Of a stretch of DNA of 64,000 bases, positions 28,071 to 38,500 are shown piece by piece. A program made the translations under genes and the position numbers. Below the pieces are notes generated by a model. The model worked only from the letters and a program-made list of their open reading frames with translations. It made no database searches and had not been told where the DNA came from. How positions within the stretch are numbered: the stretch's first letter is position 1; every line of letters starts with the position of its first letter. The stretch is from Marivirga sericea (GTDB lineage Bacteria > Bacteroidota > Bacteroidia > Cytophagales > Cyclobacteriaceae). The DNA is taken from positions 1 through 64,000 of the forward strand of contig NZ_FXAW01000006.1 in assembly GCF_900177665.1 (NCBI RefSeq), written 5' to 3'.

Positions 28071-28799
28071 ATGAATATCTTAATATTAGGAGCCACTTCT
28101 GACATGGCAAAAGCACTGGTTTCAGAACTAGCCAACGACAAACATCACTTTTTTTTAGCAGGGAGAAATATTAATAGGCTAGAGCCTTTTTCAAAGGATT
28201 TGCTGATCCGCTTTGATGCACAATCAACTCTAATTGATTTTGATGCACAAGACTGTGAGTCTCACGAAGAATTTTACAAGCAACTAACTCTAAAACCTGA
28301 ATGGGTCATTAGTTTTATTGGTTATTTAGGTGATCAATCCATAGGACAGACTGTTTGGGAAGAATCCAAAAAAATCATTGAAATCAATTACACAGGAGTC
28401 GCCTCTATCCTCAATATTGTTAGCCAAGATATGGAATCCAGAGGTTCAGGCTCAATAGTTTGTGTTTCATCAGTTGCTGGAGACCGTGGCAGAGGTAGCA
28501 ATTATTTATATGGCAGTACAAAAGCTGGTTTAACCGCCTATCTTTCTGGATTGCGAAATAGATTATGCAAAAAAGGAGTGCATGTAATGACAGTAAAACC
28601 TGGGTTTGTTGATACTCAGATGACAGCCGATCTCGATTTACCAAAACCAATAACAGCTAGTCCCGAGCAAGTTGCTAAAGCAATAATAAAAGGACTAAAG
28701 AAGCAAAAAAATACCGTTTACATACTACCTATCTGGCGATTGATTATGTTTGTCATCAGAAATATCCCTGAATTTATTTTTAAAAAATTAAAGCTTTGA
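28071..28799 (+). CDS. dprE2: DprE2-like short-chain dehydrogenase
   Basis: 242 residues. An SDR fold with NAD(P)-binding LILGATSDMAKALVSEL, the NYTG strand, catalytic Ser in CVSSVAGDRGRG and the Tyr-Lys pair in YLYGSTKAGL. The region SSVAGDRxRxSNYLYGSTKAGL and the C-terminal pattern IRNIPEFIFKKLKL closely follow mycobacterial DprE2 (Rv3791), setting it apart from general SDR enzymes. DprE2 reduces the keto intermediate made by DprE1 to polyprenylphospho-arabinofuranose. Its stop overlaps the start of the HAD phosphatase gene (TTGA), so the two are translationally coupled. DprE1 itself is 3.1 kb upstream, beyond an esterase gene. Confidence 0.82.
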   Translation: MNILILGATSDMAKALVSELANDKHHFFLAGRNINRLEPFSKDLLIRFDAQSTLIDFDAQDCESHEEFYKQLTLKPEWVISFIGYLGDQSIGQTVWEESKKIIEINYTGVASILNIVSQDMESRGSGSIVCVSSVAGDRGRGSNYLYGSTKAGLTAYLSGLRNRLCKKGVHVMTVKPGFVDTQMTADLDLPKPITASPEQVAKAIIKGLKKQKNTVYILPIWRLIMFVIRNIPEFIFKKLKL

Positions 28800-29392
28800 A
28801 GCGTAATCTGGCACTATTTGATTTTGATGGGACTATCTCCAAGAAAGACTCAATGTGGGAGTTTCTTAAATTCTATTCTGGAAAAAATAAAGTTTATGCA
28901 CTTTTTCTAACACACGCATACTGGTTCCTTTTAATGTACTTCAACATTACTGAAAAAGGGAAAATAAAAGAAAAAATATGGGTCAGCTCATTCAAAAACG
29001 CTTCAGTAAAGCAATTTCAGATTAAAGCAACTTCCTTCTCCTTGAACATTTTGCCAACCTTCCTATATAAGGAAGCATTGGAAAAACTACGTGAGCATCA
29101 AAATAATGGCGATAGGGTCATAGTGGTATCAGCTTCTGCGGAGGACTGGTTACAGCCCTGGTGTGAAATAAATAATATAGAACTAATAGCTACAAAACTG
29201 GAAAAAAAAGACGGTAAATTAACAGGGAAAATGGCAACTTTAAATTGCAAAGGACCCGAAAAAACCCGTAGGATTAAGGAATTACTGAATCTTGATGATT
29301 ATCAATCTATTTACGCTTATGGTGATTCTGAAGGAGATAAGGAGATGCTACAGATTGCTACCTTTCCAAATTACAGGATATTTAAAAAATAA
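28796..29392 (+). CDS. HAD-IB (SerB-like) phosphatase coupled to dprE2
   Basis: 198 residues. HAD motifs: I, LFDFDGTISKKDS, with the nucleophilic and acid/base Asp pair; II, VIVVSASAEDWLQPW; III/IV, GPEKTRRIKELL and YAYGDSEGDKEML. The helical cap segment after motif I fits subclass IB. The start is TTG at 28796, overlapping the dprE2 TGA stop; no ATG lies near. In mycobacteria, a phosphatase must remove the 5-phosphate from polyprenylphospho-5-phosphoribose before DprE1 acts. Coupling to dprE2 makes this HAD enzyme a natural candidate for that step. It could instead be a housekeeping HAD enzyme; the sequence alone does not decide. Confidence 0.78.
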   Translation: MKRNLALFDFDGTISKKDSMWEFLKFYSGKNKVYALFLTHAYWFLLMYFNITEKGKIKEKIWVSSFKNASVKQFQIKATSFSLNILPTFLYKEALEKLREHQNNGDRVIVVSASAEDWLQPWCEINNIELIATKLEKKDGKLTGKMATLNCKGPEKTRRIKELLNLDDYQSIYAYGDSEGDKEMLQIATFPNYRIFKK

Positions 29393-29539
29393 CTTCTTTT
29401 ACAATTGTCTCTTATTAAGCACGATTTATCTAAAACTTCTTCCCTTAAGTAAGCGATAAACACTGTGTTAAATACTTGTGCTTTAATTGATACCTAGCTT
29501 GATTCTAGCACCGATAAAATCTTGGGAATTAAGAAACTA

Positions 29540-32500
29540 TCATTTCACCATTAACCTCTTCGCAAACGTTCTTTTGTGATGAATAATTTGAATCGTATAG
29601 GTACCGGAAGCTAAATCGTCAATATTCAAGGAATATTCACTTTTGCCTTCCTGCAAAGTACTGCTATGCACTTCCCTACCAGTCAAATCAACTATTTTGA
29701 TATTTACAGATTCATCCAATAATTGACTAAGCGCAATATTTATTTCTGTTGAAGCCGGATTAGGGTAAATCATTAAGCTAAAGGACTCTTGTTCAGCATT
29801 GCTACTGATTTGATATTCATATACATCTGAGAAGACTTCGCAAAAACCATTCGTAACACTAACCGAGTATGCACCCATCGCTGAAGCTAAAAGTGTGCTG
29901 CCAGTCTCCCCTTCAATAGGGTCTTCATTAAAATACCATTGATTTCCCGATTGACTACTTGATTCTAACAATCCGTCCTTTGATGTGATGAATGGCTTAT
30001 CTATCCCATCGACATTTACAATAACTGCTTTCCGTTCTACACTTTCACAACCGCTTGAATTCACTGCACTATAAAAATAAGTGGTCGTATCATATAAGAT
30101 TTCTGTCTCATAGGCAGAAGTATCTGACTCATAGATTGGATTTTGAGCCGTTTCACTTAAGTACCATCTATAAATCAAGTCTTCCTGCTTATTATCGACA
30201 ACAATCCATGCTGGTTCACCAGCACAAATATTCATAGGCTCTACAGTTTCAAGAACCGGAGGAGAATTTAAATTAATTACAAGGGAATCATCAAATTCCA
30301 TACTACTACAAATAGTTGATTGAGCCTTTACCCTTATCACATTCTCTCCGTTGGATAATTCACTATTAGCTACTTGAAAGCTTATGTTGGTTCCAGTCCC
30401 TAACTCTTCTGCCAATATCTCCCCCTTAACCAAAACACTGTAGGTAACACCTAGCTGAGATCCTGACAATCCCACAATGCTGTATTCATCATTCACACAA
30501 ACATCAGAGGCAGAACTGAACAATTCAATTGACATATCTAGAGAATCCACCAAAACTTTAACCGCTTCCCTGACCTTACTTTCACAACCATTTGAATTTA
30601 CTGCCGCATAAAAATAGGTGGTCGAGCTGTCTAGAAGAGGCGTTTCAAAAGTGCTTGAAGCTGACTCTAAAATAGGATGATTATCAGATTCGTTTGCATA
30701 CCATCTAAAACTTAGGTCGTCTTCAGTAGGTTCAACGGTGATTACAGTTGAGCTTCCTTTGCATATTGTTACTGGTAAAACTGCATTTACATTAGGCAAC
30801 TTCAACCTATCTATTACTATTGAATTATCAAGTTTCACCACTTTGCAATTCGTAAATCCTGCTTCAAAACCAATAATATTTTCTCCAAAATCAAGATCTT
30901 CAGCATTAATAGTTAAGCTTATGTCATTTCCAGTACCAACTACCTGATTATTCTGATAACTTCCATTCAGCATCAGGTTATAAATCACATTTTTTTGTGA
31001 ACCTTCTAAAGTAACAGCTACTTGATTTTCACCTTCACAAACAGTAGAGCTCGATTGAGTCAAGTATAAATCCTGTGCTATTTCCGGCTTCTTAACGACT
31101 ACTGTAAAACGATCTATCGCTGATGGACCCGTACTATTGACCACTTCAAAATCATAATTAGTTTCAGGGGTAATTCTTATTTCAGTATTGCTATAATGAT
31201 CAACTAAACTAAACAATTCTCCATCTTGAAAAGACTCCAACTGCTCAAAACTTAAGGAGTAGTTTCCGGTGGACATATTGCTTGTTACTAGTGAAACACT
31301 ATCTTGACAAAATACTTCAGGCAACTGATTAATAGCTAAATCCACACCATCTTTCGTTGCAGAAGCAATATTAAATATACCATTTGCTCTTTTCCTTCCA
31401 TGAACATAAGGATTATACATTTCTGAGCCTTCAGCGCTAAATTTTATGAAGGCTTTATCTTCCAAATTATCTTTAGTTAGGCTTACTACTACAACAGGGG
31501 ATTGAGATGCACTATTTCTGTAAAAACTAGTGTTATTCTGCTTCACCTTTGCAGATTCTGTGATACGTAATTGTGGATTTGCTTCTATAGCTTGTACCCA
31601 AAATCCTTGACCAATAGCTATCTCACCATCAAACAAAGACTCATTTACTCCTACCCCTGCATAATAGAATTTTCCTCCACCAGGATAATCTGCATCCCAC
31701 ACAGATACTATTGGTCCAAGGCCTTGACTGGTCCAACCTGTTGCTCCCCATTGAATAGGAGATTGATATGGATTGGCTACTAAATTCCATCCGTCTCCCA
31801 GGCCCCCATTAGCAAGTGGATCACCCGTACCAGGTGTTAATGAAAAATCAAAATCACCCTGAACTGCCTCTCCCGAAAGCTCTAATGTAAGAGGATTATT
31901 AAGATCCCTCATGTAAACCGCAAAGCCTTTTCCTGGCTCCATAACCTCTTGATTGCTCACAGTGGGATAAGCCATCCATTTTGCTGTTTGAGTTTCATCA
32001 TAATAGAATACAGAGGGGCTACTTCCCAAGCCCGAACCTGTAGAACTACCAGTAAAAGCACCTGTAATCGCAATATGTTCTTGCCAATCAGCAACGGTGG
32101 CATTTTTCACCATACTTCCATAATACCTATATAATTTGCTAGCTGGAGGAGCTACATATCTCTGCGCCTTTATAGCACCCTGAATCTCCCCTCTATTTTG
32201 TATTTCACTAATATAGGCCGTTCCTGCAGCAGTAGAGACCATTGTTAAATTACCTCTTACATCCACAATACCATCTATAACCTCCAGTTCTTCTGAGATA
32301 TGAAGTGGAGAATTGATTTCAACTTTACCGAGATTGACCATGTCTGCAACCAATGAATTTAGTGTATCGCCTCCTGGCTCAAAGTATAAGTGCGAAGTTA
32401 AGGTAGAAGTAGAATGAATTTCCAAATTACCGTTGTTAGATTTGATTTTTCCAGTTTGATTTTCGGGGTTAATAACTCCTCTACCGTTAACCACCAAATT

Positions 32501-35500
32501 GTGCGCGCCAATATCCAAACTCGCCCCATCTTCTATTATAATTCCTCCTCCTGCTGCGTTTCCTACACTTACTTGCAAATTAGGACTTTCCGTATTGAAG
32601 ACCACATCGGCACCATCTCTCACTTGCAGTGCATACAAATTAATATTTTCACTAAACGTTTCAATCTGTTGTGAACCTGTTCCTGCCATCACAAGACTTA
32701 ACATTTGTCCTGTTTGAGCACTAGCTCCAATTCCATGAAAAGAAACGGATCCCTTAGCCACTATTGTGGTTCCGTTTGGATCTACGCCATTCATCGCTAC
32801 TCCATCAGATACATTTAAGGTACCTTCAATGGTGACATTACCGGCTTCAAATTGCTTTGTGGAACCAGTACTACCTAAATTGAGATTACCATACTTAGCA
32901 GCTGGTATAGCACTATTTGCCGAATTAAAACTTACCGTTGAGGATGGGTGCATCTCTATAAATTCAGGTGAGGTATCTACATTTATGTCTACGCTGGCAT
33001 TTGACAGTGCAGATATAGTACCTGTGAAATTGGCATCAAGGGTTAAAATCACATCATTTGAAACTTGTAACCTTGAACCAGCTCCTGAGATTGTCCAATC
33101 ACTACCTAAAGTAGCATTGCTATTTAATATAAATAAATGATTTTCTGAGGTGAAGTCGGTTGGTGCTGTACCGCTACCATTTTCCTCTGAATTCCAGCTG
33201 TTCACATCATTTAAACCTCCTGATGGTTCGTAATAGTAAGTGATTAAACCGCCTGCAGCTGGGGCTGTATTGATAATTAAATCATTTGAGAATGCGGATT
33301 TATTACCATTCCTATCTACAGACCTTACGGTATAGAGATATTCGTAATCGGGAACAAGACCAGTTACACTTAGAGTAGCTTCTTTGGTAGTCGCGATCAA
33401 TGCGCCATTTTGATACACTTCGTATCCACTTAAACTGACATTATCTGTGGCCGTATTCCATAACAAATCTAAGCTGTTCTCTGTAATATTATTGGCTACT
33501 AGGTTTTGAGGAACAGAAGGTGCTATCCTATCTAAAGCTACATCAGCCGAAAGATGCTCTTCTATTACAAGGGAATTAAAAAGACCATATTGTGCCGCAT
33601 TTTCATTGGAAGCATCTACCTCAAACAAAATTGTGCTATTATCGTCAGGAAAAACATCATGAATAGTAGATGTCCGGTATCTATTGCTTTTACCAAATCC
33701 GGTAACTGTTTTTTCTCCTACGGTATAATCTGTAATGGCAAACAAGGCACCTCCATGTGATCCCATAAAAGTAAGATCATAGGCCATATCATCAGATAAA
33801 TTACTTAAACGAAATAAACCAGGAGCCGCATTCGGCTCAAAATAATAGTAGGCCTGCATGACTGCTGCTGGATAAACCAGACCTTCACTAGTGAATCCAT
33901 TTTTATTGTTACTACCATCACCAATATCCTCTATGGATAATTCCACTCCAACAGCGTTACTCTCCATATCGATTAGATTATCGAAAACAAGACCTGTTGT
34001 TGGTACTCTGTTGGTATTATTCCATGGGGCAGCTGCCTGCAAATAGTCGGAAATATCCGTATTAATATTAATCAATATCTTATTATTAATAGTAACTGCG
34101 GCTTTCTCAGCTGTGAATTCAGAAGTGCTATTGGCTGAAATAGCTCTCACCTTATAAATCATTGCGGTATTTGGAACCAGGCCATTATGTAAATAATACT
34201 CCGAATCGGATGAAACAGTATTTAATAAAGTAAACGTTTTCCCAATTTCATCCGTCACATAAATTTCATAACCAGTTTCATTCACTGAATTATCCTGCCA
34301 TCTCAACTCTATTTCTGTCTTCGATATACCCTTTACCATAAAATCGGATGGTTCAAGCGGAGCCTCTCCTGGAATATTTTCTCTTACTACCAAAGCATTG
34401 ATAAACATCGCCTCTGTTAGCGCATCAAACCGATCTAAAACGATATCAATTTCTCCACTTGGATTCGGTTGAATTCCGCTAAAAGACAATATGTTATCTT
34501 CATTTTTTGTAACGTTTATATTGTCGCGATTTTTGTTTTGAACAGTGAAATTTGTTTCCGTATTTAGCCATTCGTTACTTGATGATAACAACTCAATTGT
34601 ATAGAGTTTTGCATTATCCAATCCCGTCAGCTTTAAAGAGGCTGAAGTATTGTTACTGCGCCAATAATTTTGAAACACTTCATCTTCAAAAATAAAGCTA
34701 TTACTACCACTTGACATACCATCTGCTGCAGCAATAGACCATCCACTTCCTATTTCCAGACTTATGTTGCTGGCTACCCCATCAAAATCCTCTATAGAAT
34801 TGTAAGTGGTTCCTTGAGCAAAACTTCCATCTATATTATTCCATGGGGAACTAGCGTTTGCATTATCCCCAAAGTTCAAATAAACAGTATTAGCGAAATC
34901 ATTATCGACCACCTGAATATTAAAAGACACTTCACTACTTAATCCAAAAATATCGGTTGCTTCCACAATATTATTACCGTAAAAACCAGCATCATTTGCA
35001 GCTGGATTTAAATTTAAGACCCCAGTACCATCTGCATTATCAACTAATTCTACGAAGCCAGGTAAGGACGCCCCATTTAAGATGATGTCATCTCCTTCAG
35101 CATCTGTAGCAGTTAATGGGATTGATAGGGTTTCACCCACAGACATGGTCACATTTTGGATAGTAGCTAAAGCAGGAGCACTATTTTGTGTAGTTATAAA
35201 AGCTACTGAAGACTCTGCAGTGCCGGTTGAATTTACCGCTCTCACTTTGTAGTAATAGGTAGTGTTTCCGCTTAAATTTTCATCTGTATAACTTCCTTGA
35301 TTAGCAGCTACTGAGGCAACATTTTCAAATGGTCCAGTTTCTGAAACTTCAGACCGATCGATTTCAAATCTTTGTTCATTGTTAGAGTTATCATTCCAAG
35401 TCAATTCAATTTCAGAATTGGACACTGCTGTTAACGCTAAGTTGGAAGGAGCTGCAGGAGGCAAACCATCTTCGTAATAAACATCAACGACCATTCCATT

Positions 35501-38500
35501 TAATATAAATGTAGTACCCCCGCTTACCGCCACCTGTAACACACCTTGAGAATTAGGCTTTATTTTTTTAAAAGTGACCGTATCTGAAGTGTTATTATAA
35601 AAATTAATATTCCTACTCGTACCATTAATATTAATTGCAGTAAAATTAGAAGCTTGCAAAATGTTAGATCCTGCGTAAAACGATAAATCGTAAGATAAAC
35701 CAGGATTTAAATTTCTAAGCTCAAAATTTGCACCTCCACCATTAAACTTCCTTAAATAAGACTGGACTACTTCTACTGGAAAAAGTTGAGAACTCAAGGT
35801 GGATGTTTCATTGTTTTGGTACCAACCGCCACCAACGAAATGTATTATTTCATTCGTAACACCATCATTCGAGAGCAAAGGAATTTCTTGTTTGGCACCG
35901 AAACCTGCGGGTATATTAGTCCATGGTGAAGGTGCGTTGCTACCATAATTCACGAAAACTGAATAATTTCTATTTACAGATTCGACAACCAAATTAAAGG
36001 ATACCTCAGAAAACCCTCCATTACCATCGCCTGCTAATAATTTGATATTATTGAAGATACCTGATTGATTTATTTCAGGAGAAATAGTAAACGTGCCACT
36101 TCCATTTCCATTATCAACAAATGAAACAAAAGCAGGTTCATTTGAAGCAGACAGCACTAAGGAACTAGGTGTTTCATCACCTACAATTACCACGAAAGAA
36201 TTAGTAAACCCTTCCTTCATTACAATATTACTAATAGGCGTTACAACTGGATTTTCATTATTGCTTATAGTAACTAAAAAACTTTCCGAATCCGTACCTC
36301 CAGAGCCATCGTCTGCAATCACTTCAACTGTATATACGTCAGCATTTATTAAATCCGACACTATAGTTAATTGACCTGAACCATAGCCGTTATCCGTGAA
36401 ACTCATAAAAGTAGGCAAGCCATTGGTAAAACTAAAAGTTATTGGGTCACCATCAGGATCATTGGCTATAATAGGCAATTCCAGCGTGTTGCCATATTTT
36501 ACTGACCTGTCAATGATTGACTCAATTACAGGCGGATTATTATCAGTAGTTATATTTAGTGTAGGTGTGAAACCCGAAAAGTTACCATCTCCTTTGGCTC
36601 TAATTCTATAATAGTACGTACTGTTCCCTTCTGTTTGTTCATCTAAATAGGTCATTATATCAGATGCTGTGGTATGTATCAATGTAAAGGTTGATTCGAC
36701 TGATGAGGTAGATCGGTAGATTTCAAATCCTACTTCAGTTGTGGCATTATCTGACCAATTTAACCTCACTGAACTGCTGTTTTCTACTTCTAAACTTAAA
36801 TTACCAGGCGCTGCCGGTGCCGCAGGGTTGGCCGCTGTAGTAGCAGGAACTGGCGTTGTAAAAGCAGAGCTCCCGTTTAAATTAATGGCTTTAATTTTAT
36901 AATAGTAAGTTGTACCACCCGATAAATTAGTATCGCTCCAACTTACTGCATTTGCAGCAGCTAAATGCACCAATTGATACCCTAAATTTTGGTTGAGAGA
37001 ACGATAGATTTCAAAATTATCCTCATTATTACTGTTATCCACCCAACTTAAATCAATTTGCTTATTGGAGATAACTGTTGCTTGAAGACCTGAAGGCTGA
37101 GCTGGAAAACCTGATAATTCAAAGCTGTTATTGAATAGTCTGTTATCTGGTATATACTGCTTACTTATTCCAGGCCCTTGCCATCTTACTTCCAAACACT
37201 GGCCCCCTCCATTTTCAAACATAGGCACCCTGATCGCTGCTAAACCTGCAGGTAAATTCACAGTACCACTGCGTTGCTGGCAACCATGAGTACCATCGTT
37301 ATCAACAATTAACTGATTATTGATGTATAACTTTGAACCATCATCTGAGTTAGTAAAGAATGTGTACTCTCCTGCAGTTGGAATTTCGACAAGACCTTCA
37401 AAAATAAATGCAAACCGATCTGAACGCTCTCTTACACTTATATCAAAATTATTCACTATGCCTGTTTTTATAACAGTCGCATTTGATTCTATCTGATCAA
37501 CACTACTAAAATTACCATGGTGATAATAGGTATAATTTAACCCTTGGCTCACAGAGGTTTTGGCCGTTACCTGATTGCTGGGCAATGAAATATTACCTGT
37601 CGCATCTTTGGCTTTCACTACATAGCTATAGGTTTGATTGATTGCCAGGCCCGTATTGGTATATTGAAATTGCTCACTGGACAGAGAAGCTACCAAAGCA
37701 TTATTTCGAAATATATCATAGCTTACTACTCCAATATTATCTGTAGAAGCAGTCCATTCAATACTAACGCTATTCGTGGTTGATCCAATCAGATTTAAGA
37801 CGGGTGCAGAAGGAGCATCGCTATCCACCAAAGTAGAAGCACTCACTTCCCCTGTATAATCAGAACCACCTGAATTATTGACTGCACGCATTCGATAATA
37901 GTAAGTAGTGTTAGCATCTAAAGGAGTATCAATAAAAGATTGCGGATTGCTTCCGTTTGTAGAGGGGAGTCTCTGAATTAACGCATACCCTGTTCCACTT
38001 TGTACACTTCGGTACAACTCAAATGCTAACTCATCAGATGAATTATCATCCCAGTTAATAACAATACTATTGTCATTTAATATGTTTGCTGAGAAGTTAG
38101 TTGGTTTTGCAGGCACATTTAATCCATTTTCCGTTGTAACTATTAATGGATCTGAAGGCTCACTAAAGCAAGGCTGCGGTGGTGCCTGAAATTCGGACGG
38201 AATGGTTTCAGCTTCATCTTGGAAGCCTAATTCTTGAGCTGTCCTAACACTTACAGCATACTCCCCCTCTGCAGAAGTGGTGTAACTAGAACTATTGGCC
38301 CCAGAAATAATAACATCATTTCTAAACCATCTATAAAAATCTAGTCCTTGCGGACCTAAAATCTCTACGGTCTGCTGACCAGCAAGAGTAGGTAGATTAA
38401 GACTTTGATTCTCTACACTAACACTAGGTTGAACAGCACCTTCCAAATCTCTATTAACATCAACTGGTTTCGACCATTTTGTCCAAACACCATTTGCACG

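Noticed and set aside
28420-28650. 76-aa minus-strand ORF inside dprE2
   Set aside because: Antisense to a conserved catalytic region; no family resemblance.
32766-33140. 124-aa ORF on the plus strand inside the 3299-aa gene, and many similar ones (30055-36611)
   Set aside because: They lie antisense to a well-supported giant gene, have no recognisable domain, and arise from its biased codon use.
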